Of a DNA stretch of 64,000 nucleotides, positions 42,055 through 55,733 are shown piece after piece. Source of the stretch: Microbotryum silenes-acaulis (lineage: Eukaryota > Basidiomycota > Microbotryomycetes > Microbotryales > Microbotryaceae); assembly GCA_003665825.1 (NCBI GenBank), contig QPFY01000010.1, forward strand, positions 1,116,001-1,180,000. The letters are read 5' to 3'. The number at the start of each line of letters is the position of its first letter. The first letter of the stretch is position 1. Position numbers and translations under genes: made by a program. The notes beneath the pieces are model-generated. The model saw only the letters and a list, made by a program, of their open reading frames with translations, did no database searches and had not been told where the DNA came from.

Positions 42055-44635
42055 GTCGAAAAAGGTCGGCTATAAGATGCGACGAAAATGCCAAGAACTC
42101 AGTCGGCGATCACCCTAGCAAGCGATGGGGTGCTGTCGTGAGGGAGTATGGATCTGATGTATCTGAGAGGAAGTCGAGGATGGATATCAGTGAATGTGTC
42201 CGTAGCATGCGCGGTAGTGATGTGGAGTGGTGTGTCCAGACAGGACAAGCAACAGCGACGCGCATTCGTTTCCTGAGCCGCGCCAAGCGCCAAGCCCCGC
42301 CGCCGTGCGCGGGCCCTGGCCGATCGTCGCTCGCCGATTCGCCAGCCTGGTCTCTCCTGAAAACCTGAAAGCCGACCGCCGAACTGTTCTCTACGGATCG
42401 GGCATCGAAGCGAGATTCTGTGCCAGCAAAGCCCGCCAGTTGCGGGGAAAGCGAGTGGGGGGAAAAGCACGAAGCAGATTTGCCCTGACCAGTAGGCGAA
42501 CGAGGTCCGAACGACTGATGATGACCCGCGGTCGAGGCTGGGAGGAGGGGGAGCGCCACTTTAAAATCACTCGGGCGATCGGCGAAGAGCGCGCCGGCTG
42601 ACGACAGCAGCGCAAGGCCGAGCTTCAAGTCTTCAACGGTCTCACGCGGGGCCTTGGACCCGGTGAGCGACCGCATAGAAGGCTACACCGGAAAGTCCCC
42701 ACGTAGATGGTCATTGTTCGGAAGGCCGACACGACAGGCCGATCACGCAAGCAACACATTGGTGCATGTCGGTGTCGGGGAGCGGTGAGCGGCGGGCGAC
42801 CGCGCAAGGACCACAGCGCGTGCTCCACCTGGGAGGAACAACTGATTGGCCGGTAGGAGCAAGCACGACTGCGCGACCAAATCATTCCCGGCTTCGGCTT
42901 CGACCCCGCGAGCGGCCACGCAAGTCACCCGTCAACACGAGCCACATCATCACTCGATACCCTAACACGTCCTGCCTCATCACACCCATCGTAGCCACAC
43001 CCCATTTTAGTAGACCTGGGTCCACCGAGACGAGGCGGGGCAGCGCGTTCGTCCCCGACTACAGCGCGCTCTGGCGCCGCCGACCCGCCAATGCCCGCGA
43101 CAAGACCACCACGCGCAAGAGAGAGGTTGCATTGCTCACCGTATCGAGTCCCAAGTCGTCCAGTCGAAGGAGATGATACAAAAAGGGTCGTGTGTCGACG
43201 TCGGCCCAGTGAGTTGTGATGTGTGGCACTGGAGGCTGCGTGCGTGCGTGCGTGTGTTTGTCGAGACTCGAGACGGATGATGATGGTTGTGTCGATGGGA
43301 GAAGGCCAAGCCCGACCCAAATGTCGTCGTCGAGGCGGGAGTGCCAAGAGCGAAAAAAAAGCTCGGCGCTCTTGGGTCCTCCTGCTCGAGGCGCTGCCGT
43401 GCGCGCAAGCGCTAGGCGCCAGGCGGCCGTCCCCATCTGCGGACGGCGGTCTCCCTCGGAACCTCAAGCGCAGCCTCAGCCTCCGACTTGTGAAAGTCAA
43501 GGTTTAACAAAATCTCGGAACCGGAACCGAGCAACACGCCCTGTTCCGCTGTCAATCACGTAGCTCTCATCGACATTACGTCATCGGCGGCGGCCTCTTT
43601 CGGATCGTCGTGCGCGCCCCGATCGGTTTGACAACGGGCCGTCAAGCTGCCCCTATTTCCGATCATATAGCCTTTCTTCTGAGAATTACGAAGTCACCAG
43701 AAAAAATGTGGGCTCTTTTATATTGCGACCGTTGGTCCCTTCCCCTGAATAATAATGTCCCCTACCTATTTGTCAAAGCAAACACGAAAACGTTCGTACA
43801 TGAAAATCAAACAAGTGCATGGGAGTCCCAGCTCTGCACGCCACACAAACGCCCTATCAATTCATCGCTCTTCATCTTGGGGGCCACATCAACTTGGGCC
43901 ATGCCGATCGAGTGGCACAACACGAGAGCAACCTGACTGGTTTCCTTCCATGGTTTTGTTGAGGTGTGAGGATCTAACTTGATTAAAAAGGTTATCCAAT
44001 TGCAGCACGATCCATTACACCGGCTTTATAACCAACTTGCCCAGCTGAGAAAGGTTTTCGAATCCCCGCTGATCGAAATTTTGCCTAGTCATACCGATGT
44101 TTCATCGTGCTTGGGCGGCGCGCGCGCCGGCGGAGTCCGCTCTTTATTCGTGGCCAAATGGGACGAAGTGAAGACCAGAGGTGAGTGAGCACGTGACTCG
44201 GTCGCTCGCATTTTCGGCAAAGTTCTTCACAGTAAAAGCTAGCACTGGATAGTGCTATAAAGTCACGTGCCTGCAACAGATCATTGACAGGAAGATCTTC
44301 TTGAACAGTATCGATCGGCTTAGTCGGAGTTGCGGAAGCATGGCGGCGCCTTTTGCTTTGTGGTTGCGTCAAATCTGATTAGATTTCACAAATTTTGATT
44401 ATCTACGCAAAACAAAAGTTTCTTGCCCAGCGTGGAGGCGGACTTTGGCGCGAGAGCAAATTGCGGGCCGCCTGCTCTCTCCCTGCTCTCGCCCAAGTAC
44501 ATAGCCTCTGCCAGTCTCTGCCAGTCTCGCGCCTCGCGTTGTCGAAGCGCGTCCAAACGCGTTCTACATTTTTTTTGACTTGTTCAACCCAGGCGTTGCT
44601 TTCTCGTACCCCGTACACGGTCCACGAGTTCGACC
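42055..44635. promoter_or_regulatory. Long divergent intergenic region, PacC / SMC6
   Basis: About 2.6 kb lie between divergent start codons. No recognisable gene is seen, although GC-rich frames are open on both strands around 42.7-43.5 kb. Tandem GCCAAG sites lie at 42282-42287 and 42289-42294. An ACGCGT element sits at 44557-44562, about 75 bp before the SMC6 ATG. The 43.6-44.1 kb part is clearly A/T-richer. Confidence 0.35.
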
Positions 44636-47600
44636 ATGGCGAAACACGTCGCCTCTGACTCGGAGGATGAACTTGCTCACTCGTCTGCCAAACGTCTTCG
44701 TACCTCTTCGTCCTTACCTCGTAGTTCACCGCCCGATTTGCCCTCGCTCCATGAAGGCGCGGACGAGCTTGTCGAGGTCGAGGGGGAGCAGCAGGACGAA
44801 GAAGTAGAAGGTGGTGAGAAGGGGAAAGGGGAAGGGGAGGAGGAAGAGGAGGACTTTAGTATGGATGAGAATTCGGATGAGGATGAGGAGGCGGTGAGGA
44901 GGAAGAACGAGTTCAATGTCAAGATGCAGGCCAGGTCTCGTGGTGAAGGCGTGAGTCGACCACCCAATTCAGGCGAGACGCGTCGCATCGCGTCGTCAGG
45001 TTGCGCACGGGGCGACGAAGCAGGGGGTTGGCGTGGGCACTGATGACTTGTTCACTGGGCACATTCTCATAGACCGTGGCTCAGAGGGGGATAATCGAAC
45101 GCGTCGAGTTGCAGAACTTCATGGTCAGTTCTGCGGTCTGACCGGTCTGGACGGACACGACGACGAGGGAGGATGACCGGGTGACACTGACCCTGCACCT
45201 TTTCATCGCCGAATCAAACTCTCAATGGTGACGATCAACAGTGCCACAAACTCACGACCGTCGACTTTGGTCCGCAAATCAACTTCCTCGTCGGCAACAA
45301 CGGATCGGGCAAATCGGCCATCCTCACCGGCATCACCATGGCGTTGGGTGGTAACGCGAGGGCGACCGTGAGTGGTGACGAGTATGCTATTGCTTCCAGC
45401 GACGAGTAAATGCTCACACCCACTCCTGATGCTGAACAGAATCGAGCGACGAAAGGTTCAGGCCTAGTGATGGAAGGCGCGACCGTGGCCAAGTGCTCGG
45501 TCAAGCTTCGTAACCGTGGACCCGAAGCGTACCAGCACCACGTCTACGGCGACTCGATCACGATCGAACGTACTTTACGTCTCAACGGTGGTGGTTCGTA
45601 CAAGATCTTCAATGCCGAAGGAGGTCTCGTGGATGATAATAGGGCGACGCTGGATTCGATTCGTTAGTTTCACCTCGCAGCTAGATCACAAATCTCGTTC
45701 TCTGGAGCTGATCCCTCTCTTCACACTCGCAGTTGACGCCTTCAACATCCAAGTCGAGAACCCCATGACGGTCCTGACCCAAGACCAGTCCCGTCAATTC
45801 CTCGCTTCGGCCTCGGCTCAACAAAAGTACAACTTTTTTCTCAAGGGGACCCAACTCGCGCAATTGACCGAAGAGTACGAGACGATCCAAACCAACACTC
45901 AAACGATGCAAGCCGCGGTCGATAAGAAGCAAGAGATCATCCCCGATCTCAAGGACGCTTATAAGCGCGCCAAGGAACGCGCCAAGGATGCTGAGGCAGC
46001 CGTTGGACAACAGGACAAGTTGGAGCAGTTGAAGAACCGATTGGCGTGGTGCGGCGTCGATGAGGCCGAGGTGAATATCGGTAAAGGGGAGGAGATGTTG
46101 CACAAGGAGGAAGAGACCGTGAACAAGATCGCGAGCAAGTTGCAGGAGTTTGAAGCCAACAAGGCGAAAGCTGATGCGACCATCGCGGATTGCGAAGAGG
46201 CACAAAAGGAGACGCAGTTGGAGAAGGACGAGAAGGAACCGGCCTTGAAGAAGCTCAAGGAACGGATTGCGGCTACGCGAGAGAAGGCCAAGGAGTGGGC
46301 TGTGAGTTGTTGGGATAGATGGTGGTCAAGGGCTTTGCATTTGAAGAGCGAAACAGTTTGCTGACGACGACTCCTCTGTCGATCCCACGCGGCAACAGCA
46401 AACGAACCGAACGGTTAACGCAACAACTGAGCGCCAGCGAGCCCAGATCGCTGATTACGATCGGAAGATCGCCGAGGAGAAGAAGCGCCTCGAAGTCGAC
46501 ATCGAGGCGTTGCAACGACCCATTCGTGAAAAGATCAACAAACTTGAGGAAGAGAACCTCGAGCGCGCGCAGGTCATTTCCACTTCGACGCAAGAGTTGG
46601 AAGAGCTTGAAGCCGATCGAATGCGTTTGGTTGGCGATATGGATGATGTCAAGATGAAGATGAGGGTTGTGAATGACGATGTTGAGAAGATCAAGGGACG
46701 CATCCGAAATATACAGGCCTCCAAGGGCAATACCATGCTCGCTTACGGGCAGGCCATTCCTGGGTTGCTCAGGGCGATCGACAGCGATCGAGGATGGAAC
46801 CAGAAGCCGTTGGGTCCGATGGGACGTTACGTCGAGCTCGTCGATCACAAGTGGAGCGCACTCATTGAAGCGGTGGGAGGTAACACCTTCAATGGCTTCG
46901 TGGTTTCGAACGAGGGGGACCGCAAGCGCTTGTTCAACTTGTTCAGGCAGCACCGAATGTGAGAAAAGGGCACTTTGGGCCCACGTGGTGGATTGCGGTA
47001 GTTGCTGACGGTCGCGATCGCTTCGTCCTTACAGTAATAACAAGGTCCCGATCATCAAACTTGCTTACGACCCATCGTTTGACTGCTCGGCCTCCGAGCC
47101 TGACAGAGACGTCTTGACCGTCTTGCGCGCACTTAAGGTGGGTCCGGAATTTAGGTGGTGCATCCTCGAGCACCGTTAGGGCTGACTGACTGAAGGGTTC
47201 TGCCCCACCATCCCACAGTTCTCAAACGAACACGTCAGGCAAGCCTTCATCAACGCGATACAACCCGAGAACGCGGCACTTGTCATAACCCGTCCCGAGG
47301 GTGATCATATCCTTGACGTGCGCAAGCGAAACGTTCGCACGGCCTTTAGTCGCGACATGTTTCAAATTCTCCGATCAAAGTAAGTCCCCACGCTCGTCGA
47401 GGGAGGAAAAGACACTACTTGCTCGAAGCTGATCATATTGCACCTTCTGTTTGAACCGCAGCGAAAACCGCGCTATAAGTCGAGCTGTTGATGCGTGGAA
47501 AGGCGCAGCTCGCATCAGTCCCAACGTCGAGGATCAAATCCAACATCACCAAAATGAGCTCAGACGGGTCCAAGGTCATTTCAACGAGTTCGAGGCGCAG

Positions 47601-49042
47601 AATAAGGCGATCAATGGACAGTTGGTGGTGATTCATCGCCAGAAGGACATCTTGGACCGCCGTCGTTCGAATGAGAAACAGAGCATGACCAAGACGAATC
47701 GGGATATCGAGAAGGAGCGACAGAAGTTGCAGGAAAAAGAACCGAGCAATATTGGGGGTTTGGAGGAGTTGAGGGAGGCGTGCCAGGATGAACTGGATAC
47801 GACGTTGGCGCAATTTGAGGATGCGAAGCGATTGCATGAGGCGGCCATGGCAGAGGAAAATGGCACGGAGGCCGTGGAACAGACGCGACTGGTTGAAGAG
47901 GAGATCAAGAAGGTCGACAAGTTGCTCAAGTCGATCATGGTCAGTCTGTCACGGATCTCTCCTTTTCTTTTGTCAGTTGCTCATTCGTTGGGACTTGGGG
48001 CGTCTCGTAGGAACGACTCAACAGAGCTATCAAGGATCGCGTCAACGCTGAGAGTGCGATCGATCAATACAATACCAGGTTGGCGGTTCAGGAACAAAAG
48101 ATCGATGACCTTCGCGCCAGTGTCGAGCGCGAACGCGAGAAGCTAGCAGTGAGTCACCACCGATTACGTATTCTACAATCTTTGCGAGTTTGGCCTGGCT
48201 GATATGATCACACCACCTTTGCAGCACCTCACCGAACAAGCTCTTGAGATTTGTGATCGTCCACAAGGTGGTCAGAGGCAGACCGAAGCACAATTGAGAA
48301 AGCAAATCGACTCGCTGCAAAAAGCGTTGAAGAACCGCGAGCGCCAACAAGGCGCCACGATCGAAGAGATCCTGACCGAGCTCTCGAACCGCAAGAACGT
48401 GCTCGTCGAAGCTAAAGCAACCGTCGCTTCGTTGAACGTCCTCGTCAAAGCTTTGACCTCGGCATACCAAACTCGTGTGGCGCGTTGGACCGACTTCCGT
48501 GATCAGATCTCTGCTCGTGCGAAGCTGCAGTTCATGCACCATCTCAGTGCCCGAGGCTTCACGGGTAAACTCCAATTCGACCACAACCACATGCGTCTCA
48601 ACTTGCGCGTTCAGACGGAAGGTGGGGTGAAGCGTAATCGGAGCAAGCAGAAGGATGCCAAGAGTCTTTCGGGCGGGGAGAAGAGTTTCTCGACGATTTG
48701 TTTATTGTTGACCATGTGGGAGGCGGTTGGGTGCCCTTTGAGATGTTTGGATGAGTTTGATGTGTTTATGGTGCGTTTACATATCTCCGCACTTGGGATT
48801 AACCTCGTCGCCAGGGCAGTCGCTGACTTTCTACGCTCGCTCTCGTGCGTTTTCAGGACGCGGTCAACCGCCGCATCTCGATGAAGATGATGGTCGACAC
48901 GGCCAAAGCGACCGACGAAGTGCAGTTCATTCTCATCACTCCTCAAAGCATGTCTGGTTCGACGTATGGTCCCGAAGTGAGGATCACCAAGTTGGGCGAC
49001 CCGAATCGTAGTCAGGGACGATTGGCGTTTGGAACGGGGTGA
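44636..49042 (+). CDS. SMC6: Structural maintenance of chromosomes protein 6
   Basis: Twelve exons give 1151 residues: 44636-44950, 45073-45123, 45242-45367, 45440-45662, 45733-46301, 46399-46958, 47035-47137, 47219-47379, 47462-47939, 48011-48148, 48225-48770 and 48857-49042. The acidic N-terminus is followed by IIERVELQNFMCHKLTTVDF and the Walker A GNNGSGKSAILT near residue 140. MTVLTQDQSRQFLASAS is a Smc6 marker. Two long coiled coils flank a hinge around GNTMLAYGQAIPGLLRAIDS. The C-terminal head has the ABC signature KSLSGGEKSFSTICLLLTMW and the D-loop/Walker B LRCLDEFDVFMDAVNRRIS, and the protein ends RLAFGTG. Smc6 pairs with Smc5 in the Smc5/6 complex for recombination-based repair and replication-fork stability. 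Confidence 0.94.
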
Positions 49043-49689
49043 GGTGGGGGCGGGGTGCAGGCATGCAGGTCGGGAGTTGAGATTAGATGGTGGGGTTCTT
49101 TTGAGGTATATTTTTCCAGGTTTTTTCAGGCGATGTCGGCGTTTTGTCTTTCAAATTAGTGTATTGGTTGCAAGTCGTCAGGTTTCACGGTTCAGAAGTA
49201 CCTTGGGAGCCGGTCACGCTTAGTATCCGCCGGCCGCCGGTCCGCCGCTTCGTCCGTTCGCTGAACACGCTTATACGATTTTCGGTCAGGTAGCTTCAGT
49301 CAGATTATTGTCTTCAGCGCCGTTCGCGGCTCACCGCTTTACCCTTACGCAAGTTCGAAGCAGCGTTGGTGTCTAGTCACCCCGAGTGAGTGAGCTCAGT
49401 GACCCACACCGGTTCCCAACACACGTCCTCGGCGCGGTATGTCTCGGGTGGGACGCGTGTGCTGTGCTCGTCCGTGTTCGTCGTCGGCCGTCTTGAGCGC
49501 CGGTCTTGAGCCCCACCAGGCCCACCAACCAGCAGCAGGCGCCACCCCGCCAAGCGCGACCACGTTTGCCGAACCTCAGCGCGTCAGGCGACCGGTCAAT
49601 CCAAATCGGCTTACACGCTCGCCGTCCCCGTGGGCGCAGATTCCAACTTGCTCACTGGTTCGTGTCAGCGTCCCGTATGACTGAGCAAG
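49043..49689. promoter_or_regulatory. Intergenic/promoter upstream of the Fab1-type kinase gene
   Basis: About 650 bp, with the SMC6 3' UTR at the left and the promoter of the kinase gene at the right. A frame at 49439-49684 encodes no known domain, and no FYVE-type Cys pairs are visible in any frame. Confidence 0.35.
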
Positions 49690-52600
49690 ATGGCGTCTGA
49701 GGCACCAGTCGCCTCCTCATCCACCTCCACGACCAGCTCATCTCCCGACTGCCGGGCCCCCCACTCGATCCCGTTCCCTTCGGCCACTCCTGCAGCAGCT
49801 CGACCACCCAGCACCACCACCCGCTTGCTTCCCCAACTCGGATCAAGCGCCGAGGACCAGACTCTGGATGATAGGAGCTGGGATCATGTGTGGGATCTGC
49901 TCAAGCAGAGTCTGAAGGGGTGCAAGATCAAGGACGAGGGGGTGTGGTTGGTACGTTTTTGGGCAGATTGAGCTTGGGGCACAGATTTGAGTGGCTAATT
50001 CTATCTCTTTGATGGAATGCGTGCTGATCTTCGATTCAATCATATCAGGACCCCATCATTACCTCTTTGCGCGCTCTCGTATCTACATTGGACCCTACGA
50101 CACTAGGCGCCATCGTCGACTCGCGTATCGCCGAGGACCGAGCTCAACTCGTCGAAACCCAACAACGGCACGAAGCGAACCCGACTCAAAAGGACCGAGC
50201 TCGCAAGGGAAAAGAGACCGAATCTCTTCAATCGGCTCTGGGTGGAGAAGGTGGGGAAATGGAGAAAGTGAAGAGGAGGGAGAGGTGGAGGAACGCTGCG
50301 CTCTTGCTGATGAAGTCGGAGGAAAGCGAGGACGAAGACGAACGCAGTCTCAAGCGATCCGAATCTTCATCCTTAACAGGTGTTGAGGCCGAGGAGGATG
50401 ATGATCAAGCGGAAGGCCTGGGCGAGGGCGACTCGGCGTGGATGTCCGTTGCTGAAGCGCCAAAGTTGACCATCTTTGGGGTCATGCTTTGCTCGACCGA
50501 GACTTCGCTTTCGGCTGTGCGGCATGGCACGTCCAGGCTTGGGGTCGAGTTTGTGCGTGATCAGTGGCATGGGAAGAGGCTGTTTGGCAAAAGTCGTTGT
50601 ATTGGTGAGTTGCTCGGCTGGTTGAAGCTGACCCCTAACTTGCGACTGACCATTCTTTGAGAGGTGGCAGACTACGAGGACGAGGATCTTATGCTGGTCA
50701 CTCGGGTCGGAGGGACGTTTTATCTTACTGCGACTGCGAAAGAGTTGCCCAAGCTTGAGCGAATCATCGAACTTGTCACCTTTGCTGCCGTCTCTCTGCG
50801 ACTCGAAGTCGGTCTCCTGCGCGACTTTCGGTGCCCCCGACCCGTCGCCCTACCCGAATCAACACCTCCGACGCCGCCTCCAGTACCTGCCGAGCCCTCG
50901 GGAGACGACGTCATCCACGAAGACCTCGATGACGAAGTCCCCTCCATCCCAGGGGCGTACTCTCCCAGCACTCCACAGCGAAAGCGGTCTCTCAGGCGAT
51001 CAAACTGGTCCCGAGGCAGCCTGTGGGGTATCTTGCTCGGCTCCCAGAACCGGCCGAAATCGATCCCGCTGTCCAGGTCGAGGTCGATGACTGTGAGCGT
51101 GATACCGACTCGAACAACCGTGACTGTACCGCCTACACCTCCAAAGCTCCCTTCGTTCGAGCTGTCTTCTCCGACCACGCCCAGTGCGAGCCTGCGCATC
51201 AAGAACAAGGTCAAAGGCTTTAGCGAGGGGCTTTTGCAACGCCGCAGTCGTGGGAAGCAGTCCGATGGTGCCTCAACCCCCAAGACGGGATCTTGCAAGA
51301 TGCCTGAAGATTTACCACTGCTCGAGGAGGTCAGGTCGCAATCGCTGGATCTTGGCGAGCGACGCAGTTGGGATATCTTGGGCGGCATGAATCTCGGTAT
51401 ATTTGGTGCGGCCAAGAGGGAAGAGATGCTGTCCCCTCGTCCGACCCCTTCGCCCGCTTTGGCGGAGGGAACCGGGACGTCGAACGTCGATCGATTCCAG
51501 CGCATCATCAATGCGATGGAGACGTGCATTCTTTCCGTCTCTCCTGATGTGGTGTACCCACCACCTCATCTGCTCGTACGACTGCGGCAACAAGAACTGG
51601 CGCAGGCTCCACCGGTCGATCTCGATGCGCAGTCGTTCGATTTTGGCGAACCGGCGACGATGCCTCGACTTAAATCAGCGCTTGACCCAAACATGCTCGA
51701 TGCGACACCGAGACAAGTTCCACGCGGTCATCTCGACTCGCAAGCTTTGGCTATGAATCTCGTCACGGGGAACCTCAATCTACCCCGACAGGACTTGGGA
51801 ACTCCTGGAGGCGGGCTGCGTTCCGCATCTGGATCGTCCATTCCTTTAAGTGCCAACTCTAGAGCAACACGGATTACGCTCGATGCTCGTGCGGGATTAC
51901 AGAGTCTCATGACGGCGAATATGACGCTTTCGGGGACGTTCCGACATCAGGGGATGCAGTTCCTCGTCGAGACCATTCGCTCGGACGCTACGTCGGGGAC
52001 ATCGCCTTGCAAGCCCCCCAAATGGCTAGCGTACGACTACTACTTCGATGGGAGTACGTCCTCCGAGATTGACGGCGATACAGGCACTCGATCGGCCGAT
52101 TCGACGCTGGGTCAGATCTTGGAACGCTTGGTCAGGAGGAAGGATGGGCCTTGCGAGAGTGCGATGTGCAAAGCTGCGCAAAGGGAGCACTGTCTCGTGC
52201 TTATGCATAGTAAGGATCGATTGAACATCTCGTTGAGTGAACTCAAGGACGACGCTACGGTGGATGGGGATGCGATTGAAGGTATCCCGAGCGAAGCGGG
52301 CTCTCTCCTCAAGAAGCTCAATACCTTGGAGCAAGACCCCACCACACTCGTCCCTCGCATCGCCTCTTGGACCTCATGCAAGCGTTGTCAAGCCTCGACA
52401 GAGCCAACCCTCCTCTCAGCCGCATCTTATGCCTTCTCCTTCGCGAAATGGACCGAGTTATTACTCTACGATCCCAATTTCGCTCCTTTGCCCGATTTGT
52501 GTTCGCATGCGACGGATGAGAAAGGGGCACTGGCGAGGTCGTTTGCGATTGAACGGACCGTGGTGAGGATGGTGATGGATCAGATTGAGTGAGTTCGATG

Positions 52601-55600
52601 GCGATTACGCGTTGGACGCACGACTACGGGTTGAAGGGTGCAGAATCTAGTCGCTGATGGCACTATGGTCGTTCGATCACTTCTAAGATTGTTTGAGCTT
52701 CGGCTGCCGACTGCCGTGGATGCCGATATTGATCATGTTGCTCCGACTCAAGCTGAGCTGGAGCAAGATATTGCACCTTTAGAGTTGCTCAAGACGGAGA
52801 TATGTGAGCTGTCGATGGGTTGAGCTACGAGGTGTGACGCCCCGAGCTAAATGTTCCGCGTTTGGTTCGCAGCATCTTTCTACGACTCGCTGCGCGCTCG
52901 ACTGGCTCATTTGGACGAGCGGCTGCAGTCCAACACGGCTGCTGCAATGCCCGAACCACCCACTACACTTCTAGAAGAACCAGTGAAGTCGAGATCCACA
53001 AGTCGAGAGCGATCCAACTCGGGAGATACGATCCTCGAACACCAAAGCGAATCGACCGAGTCGATCTCCTCAGCGAACCCCGAAGTCGAATCAACCCCAC
53101 CATCAACGCACGACCTTTTCCAAAGACTCCAAACGCTCGTCGAGGAGAACGCGCAAGAATGTCTCCGCTTCGCCGAATGTCTTTCTGCGCATCAGCTCAA
53201 CGAAGGACGCTACTTTTTCCTCGGCTTGGCCAAATCTGACAAAGCTCGGGTCGCGGCGTGGGAGCTGAAGCATGCGGCTGATTTGGGTGGGATCCCCCTC
53301 GAGGCTCCGACCTACTCTGAGCCAGAGTATTTGGTCAATCCGATCGTGCATCTGTTCCCGGTCGATTCGTCAGTCATCGTGAGGGAAGACGAGCCTTCGT
53401 CCTTCATTGCATTAAGTGAGTCATGGGAGCGTTCACGATTGTGTTTTCGTGTTGCCTAATCGGAGTTTCTCTAGCCTTGAGCGCCAAAGCTTTTCAAGAG
53501 GAAGTCGACGCGCCCATTTCGGTTCCCTCTCGAAAAGTGACGCCTGACAGCCTGTGGGGCTCTATCAACTCGGACTTGCTACCTCCTACTCGCAAGCCAT
53601 CTCGTCAACCGATTCCAGCCGAATTCACTAGCCACATCATCGCTGCAACTTCGTTGGACTTGGGACCCAAGCCGACTTCGGAAACTAAGGCGACTAACAA
53701 GGCTTTGTCAAAGAGTCCTTCTCGAGTCAGGATCTTGGATCCGGATGACCCGAATGCAAACTTCGCTCCCGTCGACGAGGTCGAGTACAAAGCCAAGCCC
53801 AAGAAAGCCGTCAGAGCCGGATCGGTGCTGCAACGATTGGGTCGACAACGATCATGTGAGCCGAGTGCGGGGACGGGGAGCTCGCTTCGCCCTTCGCCAT
53901 CGCCGACCCCTACGCCCGAGCAGAGCTTTGACAAGGGGAGCATCTTTCGTTCGGAGCCTACCTCGGTCGACGTCCTCGAGGATCTACTCGTCACTTCGGG
54001 GTCGACGACTTCGACGACTCCACGTGCTGGGGTCCGACGAGCAACGCCGACCATCATTGCTGGTTTGAGTGTCAAGAAGCTGGCTGCGGAGGCGACGACG
54101 ACGAGTGTTGTTTCGTATTCGTCGGCATCGTCGCTGTCACTTCCTGACGGTCCGGAGAAGGCCATGAGTGGCTCGGCGGACGTTCCTAGTCGATCGCTGG
54201 CCTCGCTCTCCTCGCTGGACTCGGCACCGTCGACGCGACCCGGTACACCGGTACCATCTCGTACCCCAACAGAATACACGGTCGGAGAAGAGAGCACCGC
54301 TGGGTCCCTCCTTACCGTTCCCGCGCGTTCGCAAACGCAAGAAGCGACGACCAGTCCCAAGTTCCTCACGAACGCTTTTTCGACGTTGCTGAGTTTACCG
54401 GACTCGTTGAGAGGGCTTGGTGGGTCTTCCAGAGCCACGAATCTGATGGGGATCTCGAATTCGGGGCATACCAAGTTCAGTGAGTCATTCAGGGGTGCAC
54501 TGATGAGGAATCGCGTCATTTTGCTGACTTGCGCTCGAGTGATCGAAGACTTTAGGCATGGTGACAAGTCGTTCCGAGTGACGGCGTGGTACGCTGCGCG
54601 CTTTCGCGCTTTGCGCGCACGATGTGGTCTTAGCGAGAGTTTGTGAGTATCGCCGATCGCTCAGTCAGCAAAATTCGATTTCGGCACTGAACATGTTGAT
54701 GCGTGCTCACAGGTTCGTCGAGTCGTTGTCGAGGTGTAGCGACTTGAGGCCTTCGGGAGGGAAGAGCTCGGCTGGGTTTTGGATCACGGGGGATCGACGG
54801 TTCATGCTCAAGGAACTGGTGCGCTGCGTGTGGCTTCCCACAAATGTCGGGAAATATCACTGACCCGTAGAGCGGCATCGATAGGTCACTGCTTGGGGCG
54901 TCTCGGAACGGGAAGCCTTCCTCTCCTTCTGCCCTGCTTTGCTCGACTACCTCATGAGCCCCCAAGTCGCCAGCCTACTCGCCAAGATCTTTGGCTTCTA
55001 CACCATCAAAGTCAAGAACCACGCAACGGGCGAAGTACGTAAACTCGACCTCATATGTATGGAGCACCTCTTCCATTCCACCTCCATCACGCGCACCTTC
55101 GATTTGAAAGGCGTAGCATCCCGCACGGCCAAGGTGACGACGAATGACTCTGCTTCGACGACGAGCAAGACGGGTTGGGATGGCGATTGGCTCACGCAGG
55201 ACCGCTTACTCATCTATGCGCATTCCAAGACGCTGTTGAGGGAGGCGTTGTCGAATGATGTCAAGTTCTTGTCGGATAATGGGGGGGTCGATTATTCGTT
55301 GCTCGTTGGTGTGAATGATGAGAAGTAAGTCAAAGTAGATGACGGCGCTCATAGGGGCGTTGTACTGATACGTCTCCCGAAATCACAGGAAAGAGCTCGT
55401 CATCGGTCTGATCGATACCCTAGGCGTCTTCAACACCCTCAAACTCGTCGAGCATCAGGTCAAGTCCGGCGTCAAGAAGGCAACCGCATCGGACGCAAAC
55501 CAAGTCACCGTCCTTCCTCCGACCGATTATGCAACGAGGTTCAAATCGGGTGAGTGGACCTGCCTGCTAGAATTAGAGGATTATGGGCGGGACGATCAAA

Positions 55601-55733
55601 CTGAAGAGTAAACGTTGTGTGCTCGTTCATAGCTATGGACGCGTACTTCATCAGCGTCCCCGACAAGTTCTCCAAACCACCTGGCGACCTTGAAGCGATG
55701 ATGACCGATCCGAGATTAGCTTCGGTGCTTTAG
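49690..55733 (+). CDS. FAB1: Fab1/PIKfyve-type phosphatidylinositol-3-phosphate 5-kinase without visible FYVE domain
   Basis: Ten exons give 1806 residues: 49690-49950, 50049-50604, 50671-52588, 52637-52803, 52873-53415, 53475-54642, 54713-54818, 54885-55324, 55389-55549 and 55633-55733. The N-terminal third holds the end of a CCT/TCP1-like region (GGTFYLTATAKELPKLERII, then AAVSLRLEVGLLRDF). The middle has the Cys-rich Fab1 region (TSCKRCQASTEPTLLSAASY, then FSFAKWTELLLYDP). The C-terminal PIP5K kinase domain shows GDRRFMLKELVTAWGVSERE, ITRTFDLKGVASR and DYSLLVGVNDEKKELVIGLI. Fab1 makes PI(3,5)P2 on endosomes and vacuoles and so controls vacuole size and acidity. No FYVE zinc finger is found before the CCT region, so membrane targeting must differ or an upstream exon is missing. 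Confidence 0.88.

Noticed and set aside
42925..43563. Overlapping long frames on both strands
   Set aside because: Frames open on both strands at once, rich in Arg/Ser, in a GC-rich region. This is typical of chance openness.
44085..44372. Minus-strand frame starting TQPQSKRRRHAS
   Set aside because: It has no ATG; a TAA stop lies three codons upstream and no splice donor/acceptor gives a start.
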